Numbered from the stretch's first letter, positions 47,601 to 56,998 are shown. The stretch: DNA of 64,000 bases from Cognatundibacterium aquatile (GCF_014699135.1 NZ_JACOFT010000001.1:682001-746000), one strand, 5' to 3'. Numbers and translations: made by a program. Notes: generated by a model not told the origin, from the sequence alone.

Positions 47601-48591
47601 CAGCTTCTATCGTCGCCTGATCTTGCACAATCTCGCGTTGCAGGCGGGTGATGTCGGCGAACAAAGGGCTGGCGCTTTGCACCGCATCAAGTTGTTCCAG
47701 CAAGCGCTGACGCGGGATGCTGGCGGCATACTCCTGCTCGCGCTCCTGCAAATTCGATAGCGCGGCTTGCTCGCTTTGCGCGAATTTTTCAGCATCCTGA
47801 TGCCAGCGCAGATGCAGTTCAATCGCAGCGCTGTGGGCATTCAGTTTTTCCAGCGTCGTTTGTGCGGCGGTGATCTGCTGCTCCAGCGACGCGCGTGCTT
47901 CATCGCTCAATGGCTGATGGTCGGCCAGGCGGCTTTGAAAACGTTCCAGTGCTTCGCGTTCGTCTTTGGCGCGCTGAAACGCGCGCTTCGACAGTACAGA
48001 ATAAATGTCGCTGCCGGTGAGTGTTTCGAGTAATTCACCGCGCTCGTTATCGTCGGCTTTCAGGAAGCTGGAAAATTCATTTTGTGCGAGCAGAACAGCG
48101 CGCGTGAATTGTTCAAATTTGAGTCCTATACGTTTGACGATTTCATCTTTGACTTCAGTTTTTTTGCCGCCGATCGCCAGCATTTCCGGCAATTGATGCA
48201 GCGTCATCGTCGTTGGTTGCAAGCTGCCATTCGCCTTGTTACGCGAGCGGCGCACGCTCCAGCGCGCACGGTAATTGATGCCATCGTTGCCGGTGAAGTC
48301 CACTTCGGCATAGCCTTCGCCAGTGCCTCGGCGCAGCAGGTTGCCGGTGTCTTGTTGCGAGATCAGTTCTTTGCCATCCGGCAGGGTTTTATTGCCACCG
48401 GCTTTTACCAGACGCGGCGTGTTTTCATACAAGGCCATGCAGAGCGCATCGAGCAGCGTGCTCTTACCTGCACCAGTGGCGCCGCTGATGGCGAATAAGC
48501 CAGCGGAACGCAAGGGTTCCTGTTCAAAATCGACGACAAACTCACCCGCCAGTGAGGCCAGATTTTTACCGCGGAGTGCCAGAATTTTCAT
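44644..48591 (-). CDS. sbcC: Exonuclease subunit SbcC
   Basis: A 1315-residue SMC-like ATPase that works with SbcD to cut hairpins and stalled forks. The Walker A motif SGATGAGKSTLLDAL lies near residue 36, and a Q-loop region is in RAVLLAQNEFSSFL. A long Gln/Ala-rich coiled coil is broken near 620 by the zinc hook CPVC (EAPCPVCGATAHP). The signature SLSGGESFL and Walker B ESLFIDEGFGSL are near the C-terminus. An Asp/Asn/Ser-rich insertion lies in the second coiled arm (~1040-1100). The start overlaps the end of sbcD by 4 bp. Confidence 0.96.
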   Translation of the reverse strand: MKILALRGKNLASLAGEFVVDFEQEPLRSAGLFAISGATGAGKSTLLDALCMALYENTPRLVKAGGNKTLPDGKELISQQDTGNLLRRGTGEGYAEVDFTGNDGINYRARWSVRRSRNKANGSLQPTTMTLHQLPEMLAIGGKKTEVKDEIVKRIGLKFEQFTRAVLLAQNEFSSFLKADDNERGELLETLTGSDIYSVLSKRAFQRAKDEREALERFQSRLADHQPLSDEARASLEQQITAAQTTLEKLNAHSAAIELHLRWHQDAEKFAQSEQAALSNLQEREQEYAASIPRQRLLEQLDAVQSASPLFADITRLQREIVQDQATIEAAQHQLLQTQQAQQQAQAAFLLAQSELQNREQEQAAAAVLLDQAKALDASIDIMLPAHQALQQSKEQADLACSDANTACLSKQNELGQLQKRLAHSAQWLQQHAALRVLAEHWDKWDALLSQAAVARADHERYQANILALDAKQLTQQAQVAQHATSLHTAEEALAAADQQRQQTAQAFAVIDIDALRRNKQNAEEKREQLSSGMQLLGQLQERHARLQNLQSQADQARLAVTAAQAASVQASTTLPALSAALQQAERALRSAEAACADNVENLRAQLQDEAPCPVCGATAHPYAQADSNPQLHALLTQLQAQVQDCRLQEQLAREQASHHHTLATQHGQQLAQLQQELSTLHEQIAHQQAQWQQHAMFAFAASEELPYLQTWQSLEQQQQALHLHTAEIQKSETVYYQALQAKDAAQAAWDKGHQLYLGLKEAHSIALNALENNATERANNAEQAIHSRTRLDDILNELDTAFAVTDVVSDDSNDAQVSWRDHWQASAIAFQQQCKQNALAWQQQQQTHQQAELGIATLNISLESSRIQQQKANDDQQGIALALSNSERALSEKQQQRRALFQGEAVAVISARFANAIQVAKDQLAQHTIATSASQQQLSRNTEALAQAQARLSLHQQEAINAHTQLAAWLAHYNAQTTDARQGDAENDHGDDDANSGSILTEAQLRTLLEHDNAWISAERSALQAIANARQQAATVLQERRQQSSTHQLQRPPALPQPDVADAEDSDNTTATSNNGDDSAPLAEQASKEDNSNAAHIAHLQQCLQTSHTERQQAQQHLGQHQLAKAQDDARRQQSADLLQEMQQQQNRQRIWAQLNDLIGSQDGKKFRNYAQQYTLDVLLAYANQHLHQLARRYRLQRIRDSLGLMVIDQDMGDENRSVHSLSGGESFLVSLALALGLASLSSNRVKVESLFIDEGFGSLDADTLRVAMDALDSLQAQGRKVGVISHVQEMTERIATKIMVQRTAGGRSLVGVV

Positions 48592-49838
48592 GCCTGTACC
48601 TCCGGCGTTGCCAGCAATAATTCAGCAAAGGCAGCGCTGATTTCCGGCGGTGTTCCGCTCTGGTTGTCATCACCGAATTTGCTTTGATACAGACGATCAA
48701 AAATTTGATCCGGATGCAGGCGTTCCAGCTCGGCAAGTGCGACATCGGATGTTGCACTGGCTTCTCTTTGCGCAAAACTGGTGTCGATTTTAGCGAGACG
48801 CACAGGTTTGCCTTCGATCGCCTGTTCTATCGCTGCGCGCAAACCGGGTTCCGGTGCGTTCAGCCGCACGCGTACTTCCAGAAACGGCATACGTTCGGCG
48901 GGAGTATCGTGCGGGATATCCAGCGCGGTCAATGCCACCAGCACTTGCGCCAGCGGTGCCGGTTTTTCCGGCACGCGCAATAAGGCGACTGCACGCGGCA
49001 CATACAGCGGCGTGATCGCGCTGACCTGATTTTCCTGCAGATCGACGCGTAATACCTGATGGCGATAATCCACTTCGGCGAACGACAAGGGCAGCGGGCT
49101 GCCGCAATAACGCAAGTGTTCCTGCTTGCCGATTTTTTGTGCCAGATGCAAATGCCCGAGCGCTGCGTAAGCGACATTGCTGTCGAAAATAGTCGCCGAT
49201 AAAGCTTCGGTGCCACCGATGACAATGCGGCGTTCGGATTCTTCAGAAATTTCACCGCCCACCATATGGCAATGACCAAGCGCGATGATGGCTTGCTGCG
49301 GCTCGCGTATGTCGATGGCATGTTGCAAGACCTGACGATACAGCAGCGCGATACCTTCCATATACGGATCATTGGCCTGTTCTATGCGCGGCACATCGCC
49401 CGGGCGCAGGAACGGAATGGCCATACACCATGCGGCAATATCACCCTGCGCATTTTTCAGCGGCAGCAGCAACGATGCGATGTCGATGCTGCCATCGGCC
49501 TGACGCGGCACGAAGCCGATCACAGTCACACCGAAACTATCGAGTAAAGGAGCAGGTGCTTCAAGACGTCCCGGCGAATCATGGTTGCCCGCAATGATGA
49601 TTATCTGTAATTGCGGCAGGCGGGTTTTGCTTTGCTGCAGAAAACGGTAGAACTGTTTCTGGGCGGCGGCAGACGGATTCGCAGTATCGAAAATATCGCC
49701 GCAAATCAGCAAGGCATCGGCTTGTTCGCTGACCAGCGTGTCGCTCAGCCAGTCGAGAAAAGCCTGATGTTCAACACTGCGGTCAAACTGGTGCAGAGTC
49801 TGGCCGAGATGCCAGTCGGAAGTATGAATGATGCGCAA
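48588..49838 (-). CDS. sbcD: Exonuclease subunit SbcD
   Basis: The nuclease partner of SbcC, Mre11-like. Metal-binding motifs are HTSDWHLGQ, ICGDIFDTAN and IAGNHDSPG in order, then LGHCHMVGG and YAALGHLHLAQ. The proposed start is the TTG at 49836-49838, which gives (M)RIIHTSDWHLG, the usual family N-terminus, with AAAGG upstream. The next longer frame adds 28 residues without a family match. The length from this start is about 416 residues, normal for SbcD. Confidence 0.93.
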   Translation of the reverse strand: MRIIHTSDWHLGQTLHQFDRSVEHQAFLDWLSDTLVSEQADALLICGDIFDTANPSAAAQKQFYRFLQQSKTRLPQLQIIIIAGNHDSPGRLEAPAPLLDSFGVTVIGFVPRQADGSIDIASLLLPLKNAQGDIAAWCMAIPFLRPGDVPRIEQANDPYMEGIALLYRQVLQHAIDIREPQQAIIALGHCHMVGGEISEESERRIVIGGTEALSATIFDSNVAYAALGHLHLAQKIGKQEHLRYCGSPLPLSFAEVDYRHQVLRVDLQENQVSAITPLYVPRAVALLRVPEKPAPLAQVLVALTALDIPHDTPAERMPFLEVRVRLNAPEPGLRAAIEQAIEGKPVRLAKIDTSFAQREASATSDVALAELERLHPDQIFDRLYQSKFGDDNQSGTPPEISAAFAELLLATPEVQA

Positions 49839-50064
49839 GGGGAGCCTTTGAATGCGGTAGCGGCGCGATGTCAGTTTGTCCGGATGCCATGTTGGGGTGG
49901 CTTTCCGAGGTGCGGCGGACATCGCTGTGCGTTTAAATGTATAGCGATGACTTTACCAGAGCTGTCTGCAAAATGGCGGATGAGATGGCAGAAAACCTGA
50001 CGATGAATGTCCTATATTTTATGCGCTTCACAGACCAAAAATGGCTGGAAACGCGCATATTAAT

Positions 50065-51048
50065 TCAGGGATTCAGCAGCGTTTGCAGATCCGGGTGCGG
50101 TGCTTGCAACTCTTTGAGGATGCGGGCGCTGTCGCTTAATAATTGCTGGCGCTGTCTGTCGCCGCCAGCATCATGCGGAAATGCCGCCAGCAATCGTTCA
50201 CGGATATTTCCTTCGCAGACACCGCTGTACGCGCATTGCTCAGTCGCCTGCAGGCTGTCAGCAGCACATGGATAACCGAGCTGGCATGCCGCCAGCGTGA
50301 ATGCCTGCGCGCGTATGCTGAGCGCGGCTTGTTGTTCTTCATCGAGGCTATTGCTGCGCAGATAGGCGTTGACAAAGCCGCGCAAGGATTCCAGCGCCTG
50401 CGGGTTACGCGTCGCTAACGCAGCGTTGGCCGCTTGCATCGCGGCAGCGTACTGCTCTTGCTGCAGCAATTGGCTTGCGCGTTCACCCGCTGTTCTGACC
50501 ATGCCATCGGACCAATGCGTTTGCTGTATCTCTTGCTGTTGCCGTATCTCATCCGCAGAGAGTTGATCGAAATTTTTGCAGCGTTCGGTCAGTTGTCGGT
50601 ACGCGATTTTTTGTGGCGTGTTATCCGCTAGCAATTGCATCTGTTGGCGCAGGGTATCGCCACCGGTACCTGCAAAATTTGGCAGACAGGTGCGCCAGGC
50701 GCGATAAGCCAGTTGCTGGCGTGCGGCATCCTGCGCATTTTTGTTTTGTTCAAAAATCGCGTGTAAATCTTTGCTTTGTTCCAGCGGGTCGGCAATGACG
50801 GTATTTGTCGTCAGCGTTTCGGTGAGGTGCGTATCGTTCTGGTGATTGCTGTCGCCACTTGGTGCCGATGAACTGCCGTGCATGATTAATCTGATCGGCG
50901 CATGATCGCTGTCGCCAGAATTTTGCGTGGCGAATACCAGCATCAGCACGACGCTGCTGAGAAATAAAGAGAATGCCAGCAATTGTTTGTGGGACATGAA
51001 ATGACTGTCGATGGCGGATTGATGTTGCATGAAGCGGCTATCCGTCAT
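50065..51048 (-). CDS. Membrane-anchored protein of unknown function
   Basis: A 327-residue protein (310 from the alternative Met at 50997). A single N-terminal membrane segment (AFSLFLSSVVLMLVFA) is followed by a helical periplasmic domain with several Cys pairs (RTCLPNF, CKNFDQL, CQLGYPCAADS, CAYSGVCEG). The Cys spacing suggests disulfides. The body resembles all-helical repeat proteins, but I recognise no family. It lies between sbcD and the RNase T2 gene on the same strand. Confidence 0.6.
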   Translation of the reverse strand: MTDSRFMQHQSAIDSHFMSHKQLLAFSLFLSSVVLMLVFATQNSGDSDHAPIRLIMHGSSSAPSGDSNHQNDTHLTETLTTNTVIADPLEQSKDLHAIFEQNKNAQDAARQQLAYRAWRTCLPNFAGTGGDTLRQQMQLLADNTPQKIAYRQLTERCKNFDQLSADEIRQQQEIQQTHWSDGMVRTAGERASQLLQQEQYAAAMQAANAALATRNPQALESLRGFVNAYLRSNSLDEEQQAALSIRAQAFTLAACQLGYPCAADSLQATEQCAYSGVCEGNIRERLLAAFPHDAGGDRQRQQLLSDSARILKELQAPHPDLQTLLNP

Positions 51049-51171
51049 GCAAGCGGATAGCTGTTTTTATTTTTGACCTGCGTTGCGTACTGCGTCACCG
51101 TCACCGTAAATTTTTCGATCTACGACAATTCGACCGTGACGAATGTCGTCAGCAACGCAACTCTATAGTCA

Positions 51172-51906
51172 TTATGGTTTAGCGATAAAAATATTGGAGC
51201 TTGGGCAGGTGCCAGCAACATTCGCATTTGTGACCAGCGATGTCGATGCCGGGAATTGGCTCAGATTATTTTTATTCAGATTGACCCAGACTTCAGTCAG
51301 ATAGCTGACGCCGTTGGTTTTGGTACATTTCAGCGACACTGCGGATGAGCCGCTGCTGCCGAACGATGTATTCGCTGCTGCCAGCAATTGCGAGCGCGAC
51401 AAAGTTTTGCCGATGTTATTCGCGATCAGCGTGTTCAGCGCGGTTTGTCCCAGACGATTGCTCAGGCTGCTGGCATCGCCCCAGTAGTTGTCGGCTGTTT
51501 TGGTGCTGCAGCTGCCGTGTTTGAACCATTCATGTTTGTCGAGGCAGGATTGCACGCCTGGCATATAAGTGCTCAGCACCGACAAGGTGGAACTGCTGGC
51601 GCCGTAAGAATCCATGCTGCACCAGGCGCTGCTCGCATCCAGATCGATATCCTTTTGCGGAACATTGCAATATTGTGGATGGTTGCCATCGTAGGCATTT
51701 GGCCACAAGCCATGCAGAGACAGATGTGTGGCAGCGTAAGTGCCTTTCAGATTCTGGCATTCTGGTTTGCTGCTGTGGGTGACGCAAAAGCCAGGCTGCC
51801 AGGACGCAGCAAGTAAAACGAAGTCATACGATTGCGCTTGCGCCGCAACGCTGACCAGCATAGAAACACATATAGCGACTGACGCCTTGATAAGTTTAGA
51901 CAACAT
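51172..51906 (-). CDS. Exported ribonuclease T2 family protein
   Basis: A 244-residue periplasmic endoribonuclease of the RNase T2/RNase I family. The signal peptide ends VSVAAQA before QSY. Catalytic sites are HGLWPN (His65) in the CAS I region and KHEWFKHGSC (124-133, Glu126, His130) in CAS II. At least eight Cys suggest disulfides. It degrades RNA to 2',3'-cyclic products with little base preference. The start ATG at 51904-51906 is preceded by AGGGAAA. Confidence 0.93.
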   Translation of the reverse strand: MLSKLIKASVAICVSMLVSVAAQAQSYDFVLLAASWQPGFCVTHSSKPECQNLKGTYAATHLSLHGLWPNAYDGNHPQYCNVPQKDIDLDASSAWCSMDSYGASSSTLSVLSTYMPGVQSCLDKHEWFKHGSCSTKTADNYWGDASSLSNRLGQTALNTLIANNIGKTLSRSQLLAAANTSFGSSGSSAVSLKCTKTNGVSYLTEVWVNLNKNNLSQFPASTSLVTNANVAGTCPSSNIFIAKP

Positions 51907-52236
51907 AGATTTTCCCTGAGGTTAGTGTTTATTTGTTTTTAAAGCGAAATACACTGAGATGCCAGTGAAGTGAAAACGCATCGCTGAGACATGAATGCGC
52001 CGGATTTATCGCCAGTGTGGCGACTTCAGAAAGTTACCGTCAGGATATGACGTCAATGTGACAAATTTGTAATTTAAATATAACAACAATGAGCGATTGG
52101 CCCCATCAAACTATTTGGTGTGGCAAATGTTGTTTTATAACGATTTCTGCGAGATTGTCGAACTGTTGCCGTTGTGATGGCGACGCTGTTCGCAGTCATA
52201 GTCTGTCTACGGGTGGCGTTTTCTGTCGAAAACAGC

Positions 52237-52262
52237 AAAAAAAAGCAGCCTTATCAGGCTGC
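52237..52262 (-). terminator. Orphan minus-strand terminator
   Basis: GCAGCC (52245-52250) pairs with GGCTGC (52257-52262) around TTATCA; on the minus strand it is followed by eight T (52237-52244). No minus-strand gene lies upstream, since the next gene to the right is plus-strand. Confidence 0.8.
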
Positions 52263-52481
52263 CGAATGGATGGTTAATCCGAGGGGAGACGTTCACATGT
52301 CTGACGCGCACTATATATGCTGAGTGTTACGTGGGTATGACAGTTGTGATTCGAACTGTATGCACGCATGCTGTTGCAAAGCTTGAAGATACGCACAGAT
52401 CATTACGGTGATGCCGGAAACTGATGATTTTCTCTATATAAATAGTGATTATTCGCTGTATATTCTCATCTCCTATGTCTT

Positions 52482-52514
52482 TATAATGCCCGCTCAAAAT
52501 TCGCGGGTTTTTTT
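52482..52514 (+). promoter_or_regulatory. TATAAT box followed by a short hairpin and T7 run
   Basis: A perfect -10 TATAAT at 52482-52487 is followed at once by CCCGC (52489-52493) and GCGGG (52503-52507) and seven T. Transcripts from this promoter would begin inside or just before the hairpin, so it may instead be the terminator of an unannotated upstream transcript. Confidence 0.45.
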
Positions 52515-52540
52515 ATTGGTTTCCTGACACACGCAACTTC

Positions 52541-53971
52541 ATGAATACACTTATCTGGTTCGTTATCCTGTATTGGGTTATCTCGGTTGGCATAGGCCTG
52601 TATGCGGCGCGCTATGTGAATAACTCTAAGGACTTTGCTGTTGCCGGACGCTCTTTGCCGATGTACGTGGTGACTGCCACCGTATTCGCGACCTGGTTCG
52701 GGTCTGAGGCGGTGCTGGGCATCTCTTCCACTTTCGTCAAAGAAGGCTTAAAAGGCGTGGTGGCAGATCCGTTTGGTTCCTCTTTGTGTCTGGTGCTGGT
52801 CGGGTTGTTTTTTGCCAAACCGCTGTACCGCATGAATCTGCTGACGATAGGCGACTATTACCGGAATAAATTTGGACGCACAGTCGAAATTCTGGTTACC
52901 TTGTGTATCGTAATTTCGTATCTGGGCTGGGTTGCGGCGCAGATCAAGGCGCTGGGGCTGGTGTTTAACGTGGTCTCAGGTGGTTACATAGCCATGGAAA
53001 CCGGCATGATCATTGGTGCCGCCAGCGTGCTGATCTATACGCTGATGGGCGGTATGTGGTCGGTGGCGATTACCGATTTTCTGCAAATGATCATTATCGT
53101 GGTCGGCATGGTCTACATAGGCTGGGAAGTTTCCGGCATGGTGGGCGGTGCAGGCGTCGTGATCGAACATGCGGCGGCTGCGGGTAAATTTGAATTCTGG
53201 CCATCGCCGACAGCGCGGGAAATGCTGTGGTTTTTTGCCGCGTGGATCACGATGATGCTGGGGTCGATACCGCAGCAGGACGTTTTCCAGCGCGTAGCCT
53301 CATCGAAAAACGAAAAAATTGCCGGGAACGCGTCGATACTCGGCGGCGTTTTGTATTTTTGCTTTGCGTTTATTCCTATGTTTCTCGCGTATTCCGCCAC
53401 GCTGATCGACCCTGGCATGGTGAATAGTCTGATCGATAAAGATTCGCAGTTGATCTTACCGACACTGATCATGAATAAAGTGCCGATGCTGGCGCAGGTG
53501 ATGTTTTTCGGCGCTTTGTTGTCGGCGATCAAGAGCTGCGCCAGTGCGACCTTACTGGCACCATCGGTTACTTTTTCAGAAAATATCCTGAAGCCATTTT
53601 TCCCTAAACAGTCTGATAAGCAGTTCCTGCTGATGATGCGGATCGTGGTACTGGTATTTACCGCAATCGTGACCATCTTTGCCATGAATACCGAATCGAG
53701 CATCTACAAGATGGTGGAAAATGCTTACAAAGTGACGCTGGTGGCTGCGTTTGTGCCGCTGGCGTTCGGTTTGTACTGGAAACGGGCAACGGCGCAGGGC
53801 GGGCTGGTATCGATTATTTTCGGCATTACTTGCTGGGTTGCGCTGGAATTGACCGCGCCGGAAGGTTTCTGGCCGCCGCAACTGGTCGGTGTCTTGATGA
53901 GCATGGCGGGAATGATCGTTGGTTCGCTATTACCGCAATACAAGGGCGGGGTGAAAACGTCGTTACGCTGA
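52541..53971 (+). CDS. Sodium:solute symporter (SSS family)
   Basis: A 476-residue membrane protein with about 13 helices. Landmarks are the N-terminal WVISVGIGLYAARYV, KDFAVAGRSLPMYVVTATVFATWFGSE (as motif blocks), NLLTIGDYYRNKFGR, LMGGMWSVAITDFLQ and QQDVFQRVASS, all characteristic of the SSS family. The substrate could be an organic acid, amino acid or other solute; nothing nearby decides it. The promoter-hairpin element lies just upstream. Confidence 0.9.
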   Translation: MNTLIWFVILYWVISVGIGLYAARYVNNSKDFAVAGRSLPMYVVTATVFATWFGSEAVLGISSTFVKEGLKGVVADPFGSSLCLVLVGLFFAKPLYRMNLLTIGDYYRNKFGRTVEILVTLCIVISYLGWVAAQIKALGLVFNVVSGGYIAMETGMIIGAASVLIYTLMGGMWSVAITDFLQMIIIVVGMVYIGWEVSGMVGGAGVVIEHAAAAGKFEFWPSPTAREMLWFFAAWITMMLGSIPQQDVFQRVASSKNEKIAGNASILGGVLYFCFAFIPMFLAYSATLIDPGMVNSLIDKDSQLILPTLIMNKVPMLAQVMFFGALLSAIKSCASATLLAPSVTFSENILKPFFPKQSDKQFLLMMRIVVLVFTAIVTIFAMNTESSIYKMVENAYKVTLVAAFVPLAFGLYWKRATAQGGLVSIIFGITCWVALELTAPEGFWPPQLVGVLMSMAGMIVGSLLPQYKGGVKTSLR

Positions 53972-54137
53972 TTTCCAGCTTGTGGCAGCGCTTTTTGTCC
54001 GCCTCAGCGATGTCACCAGCCAGTGACGTGGGTCGGTGTTTAGCGCTACCGAGCACACCGCTTGTTGATGCAATGCGCAAATTTCAGTTGAAAACCTTTA
54101 TAATTCAGGGTTTTATCAGTTTTTTTAGGGCGAGAGT

Positions 54138-54458
54138 ATGCCGATTTACGCTTACCGTTGTGAAGAGTGTGGTTTTGCCAAAGATGTATTGCAAAAGATT
54201 TCCGATGCACCGCTGACAGATTGCCCTTCTTGTGGCAAAGCCTCATTTAAGAAACAAGTCACTGCCGCTGGCTTTCAGCTTAAAGGTTCGGGCTGGTATG
54301 TCACGGATTTCCGTGGCGGTTCCGGTGGTTCTGCTGGAACATCCGCGCCGGCTGTGCCGACAGATGGCGGTAGTGCCGCAGGAAGCGCCCCAACGGCGAG
54401 AGAAACACCGGCCACACCAGCAGCACCGGCTGCGGCCAGCGACAAGACATCGACCTGA
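54138..54458 (+). CDS. FmdB-type zinc-ribbon protein
   Basis: A 106-residue protein beginning MPIYAYRCEECGFAKD. Two CxxC knuckles (CEEC at 8-11, CPSC at 29-32) form the FmdB zinc ribbon, then GFQLKGSGWYVTDFRGG, a conserved block. A low-complexity Ala/Thr/Pro tail ends it. FmdB proteins are small putative regulators. It is followed by DUF502 and aspS, an order conserved in betaproteobacteria. Confidence 0.92.
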   Translation: MPIYAYRCEECGFAKDVLQKISDAPLTDCPSCGKASFKKQVTAAGFQLKGSGWYVTDFRGGSGGSAGTSAPAVPTDGGSAAGSAPTARETPATPAAPAAASDKTST

Positions 54459-54513
54459 GCGTCGTCAACGATGCACAATGAAACACTACTTAGACTGAGC
54501 TTGACTGAACACT

Positions 54514-55122
54514 ATGCGTAAATACTTTATTACCGGTTTGCTGATTCTGGTTCCTCTGGGTATCACCTTCTGGGTGTTGCACGCCATTATCACGACCATG
54601 GATCAGTCTTTGCTGCTGCTGCCGGAGCAATGGCGGCCTGAAGTGGTGTTCGGTACCAAGGTGCCCGGTCTCGGTGCCTTACTGACAGTGTTGATTGTTT
54701 TTGTGACAGGCTTGCTGACACGAAATTTCATCGGCAATTATGTTGTGCGTATCTGGGAAGGCTTGCTAAACCGGATTCCGATTGTGAATTCGATTTATTC
54801 CAGCGTTAAACAGGTTTCTGATACCTTGTTTTCGTCATCCGGCAATGCTTTCCGTAAAGCCGTATTGATCGAATATCCGCGCCGTGATTGCTGGACCATC
54901 GGTTTTCTGACCGGTGTGCCGGGCGGCGATGTGGTTAATCATCTGCAAGGTGATTTTGTCAGCGTGTATGTGCCGACGACGCCGAACCCGACCTCAGGTT
55001 TTTTCCTGATGGTGCCGAAGGCGGATGCGATAGAGTTGGATATGAGTGTCGATGCGGCACTCAAATATATTGTTTCCATGGGCGTGGTGGCTCCCGAGCA
55101 TCTCCCCACCGAGAAGAAATAA
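54514..55122 (+). CDS. DUF502 inner-membrane protein
   Basis: A 202-residue protein with two N-terminal membrane helices (ITGLLILVPLGITFWVLHAII and GALLTVLIVFVTGLLT) and a soluble part with IPIVNSIYSSVKQV and TTPNPTSGFFLMVPK, which define DUF502. The function is unknown. It is 55 bp after fmdB and 70 bp before aspS, so a three-gene transcript is likely. Confidence 0.92.
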   Translation: MRKYFITGLLILVPLGITFWVLHAIITTMDQSLLLLPEQWRPEVVFGTKVPGLGALLTVLIVFVTGLLTRNFIGNYVVRIWEGLLNRIPIVNSIYSSVKQVSDTLFSSSGNAFRKAVLIEYPRRDCWTIGFLTGVPGGDVVNHLQGDFVSVYVPTTPNPTSGFFLMVPKADAIELDMSVDAALKYIVSMGVVAPEHLPTEKK

Positions 55123-55192
55123 AGATCTTGCAGCCACAAGCTGCCGCTTGATCAACTCATTTTAAATTTTGAATACAGACAGGTAAGAAATT

Positions 55193-56998
55193 ATGTCCAT
55201 GCGTACCCATTACTGCGGCCTCACTACTGAGGAATTACTCGGCCAAACCGTCAGCCTGTGCGGCTGGGTTCATCGTCGTCGTGATCACGGCGGTGTGATT
55301 TTTATTGATCTGCGCGACCGCGAAGGTCTGGTGCAGGTGGTCTGCGATCCTGATCGTGCAGATGTTTTTGCCGCCGCAGAATCTGTGCGTAATGAATTCT
55401 GTCTGCGTATCACCGGTGTTGTACGCAGCCGCCCTGAGGGAACCGGTAACGCGAATCTGAAATCCGGCAAGATCGAAGTGCTGGCACACAACGTTGAAGT
55501 GCTGAATCCTTCCGTCACGCCACCGTTCCAGCTGGATGACGACAATCTGTCTGAAACTACACGCCTGACCCACCGCGTACTCGATCTGCGTCGTCCGCAA
55601 ATGCAAAACAATCTGCGTCTGCGTTACAAAGTCGCGATGGAAGTGCGTAAGTTCCTGGATGCAAACGGCTTCATCGATATCGAAACACCGATGCTGACCA
55701 AATCCACACCGGAAGGCGCACGCGACTATCTGGTGCCGTCTCGTGTGAATGCGGGTAATTTCTTTGCGTTGCCACAGTCGCCGCAGTTGTTCAAACAATT
55801 GTTGATGGTGGCTAACTTTGACCGTTACTACCAGATCACCAAATGCTTCCGTGATGAAGATCTGCGCGCTGACCGTCAGCCAGAATTTACTCAGATCGAT
55901 TGCGAAACATCGTTCATGAATGAGCAGGAAATCCGCGACATGTTTGAAGGCATGATCCGTCTGGTCTTCAAAAACACGCTGGATATCGACCTGCCGAATC
56001 CATTCCCAGTGATGGACTTTGCCGAAGCGATGGGTCTGTATGGTTCCGACAAACCGGATATGCGCGTCAAGCTGCAATTCACTGAATTGACCGACGTGAT
56101 GAAGGACGTGGATTTCAAAGTGTTCTCTGGCGCCGCCAACATGAACAATGGCCGCGTGGTTGGTTTGCTGGTGCCGGGTGGCGCGAACATGCCGCGTTCC
56201 GAGATCGATGCGTACACGCAATTCGTTGCGATTTATGGCGCTAAAGGTCTGGCTTACATCAAGGTCAACGAACTGGCAAAAGGCCGTGACGGTCTGCAGT
56301 CGCCTATCGTCAAAAATATTCATGACGCTGCACTGACAGAAATCCTGACTCGCACTGGCGCTAAAGACGGCGATCTGATTTTCTTTGGTGCGGACAAAGC
56401 CAAAGTTGTTAACGATGCGATCGGTGCTTTGCGCGTTAAGATCGGCCATAGTGAATTCGGTAAAGCCAACGGCTTGTTTGAAGATGTCTGGAAACCATTG
56501 TGGGTGATTGATTTCCCGATGTTTGAACATGACGAAGAAAATGATCGCTGGACAGCAACGCATCATCCGTTCACTGCTCCGAAAGATGGTCATGAAGACT
56601 TGATGGAAAGTGATCCGGGCAAGTGTATCGCCAAGGCTTACGACATGGTGCTGAATGGTTGGGAACTCGGCGGTGGCTCGGTTCGTATTCACCGTGCTGA
56701 TGTACAAAGCAAAGTGTTCCGTGCATTGAAGATCGACGATGCCGAAGCGCAATTGAAATTCGGCTTCCTGCTGGATGCATTGCAATACGGCGCGCCTCCG
56801 CATGGTGGTCTGGCGTTTGGTCTGGATCGTATCGTCACGATGATGACTGGTGCAGAATCGATTCGCGACGTGATCGCTTTCCCGAAAACTCAGCGTGCAC
56901 AATGTCTGTTGACACAGGCACCATCGGAAGTCGACGAAAAGCAATTGCGCGAATTGCACATCCGTCTGCGTGCGACAGAGCCAGCAATCAAAGCCTGA
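55193..56998 (+). CDS. aspS: Aspartyl-tRNA synthetase
   Basis: A class II aminoacyl-tRNA synthetase that charges tRNA-Asp. The 601 residues are normal for the bacterial type, which includes the GAD insertion. Visible motifs are the N-terminal OB fold ([24 protein letters not shown], seen as blocks), motif 2 ([19 protein letters not shown]) and motif 3 ([19 protein letters not shown]). Asp or Asn use cannot be settled by eye; some betaproteobacterial enzymes are non-discriminating. The start is the first of two close ATGs. Confidence 0.98.
   Translation: MSMRTHYCGLTTEELLGQTVSLCGWVHRRRDHGGVIFIDLRDREGLVQVVCDPDRADVFAAAESVRNEFCLRITGVVRSRPEGTGNANLKSGKIEVLAHNVEVLNPSVTPPFQLDDDNLSETTRLTHRVLDLRRPQMQNNLRLRYKVAMEVRKFLDANGFIDIETPMLTKSTPEGARDYLVPSRVNAGNFFALPQSPQLFKQLLMVANFDRYYQITKCFRDEDLRADRQPEFTQIDCETSFMNEQEIRDMFEGMIRLVFKNTLDIDLPNPFPVMDFAEAMGLYGSDKPDMRVKLQFTELTDVMKDVDFKVFSGAANMNNGRVVGLLVPGGANMPRSEIDAYTQFVAIYGAKGLAYIKVNELAKGRDGLQSPIVKNIHDAALTEILTRTGAKDGDLIFFGADKAKVVNDAIGALRVKIGHSEFGKANGLFEDVWKPLWVIDFPMFEHDEENDRWTATHHPFTAPKDGHEDLMESDPGKCIAKAYDMVLNGWELGGGSVRIHRADVQSKVFRALKIDDAEAQLKFGFLLDALQYGAPPHGGLAFGLDRIVTMMTGAESIRDVIAFPKTQRAQCLLTQAPSEVDEKQLRELHIRLRATEPAIKA

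Larger units (their letters stand above)
51907..52540. other. Long intergenic region upstream of RNase T2 and the SSS gene
   Basis: About 630 bp with no credible protein gene. It holds the RNase T2 promoter region, a minus-strand terminator at 52237-52262 with no gene feeding it, and a TATAAT directly followed by a short terminator-like hairpin before the symporter gene. The stretch 52263-52480 could code for a minus-strand small RNA. Confidence 0.5.

Noticed and set aside
51082-51161. Imperfect inverted repeat downstream of the RNase T2 stop codon
   Set aside because: GTTGCGT/ACGCAAC and CGTCAC/GTGACG can pair in part, but the loop is long and no T run follows. Not strong enough to call a terminator.
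55235-56959. 574-codon open frame on the strand opposite aspS
   Set aside because: It is a shadow of a highly biased, essential gene. There is no ribosome binding site, and the composition is His/Arg/Ile-rich, as antisense of aspS would give. No family resemblance.
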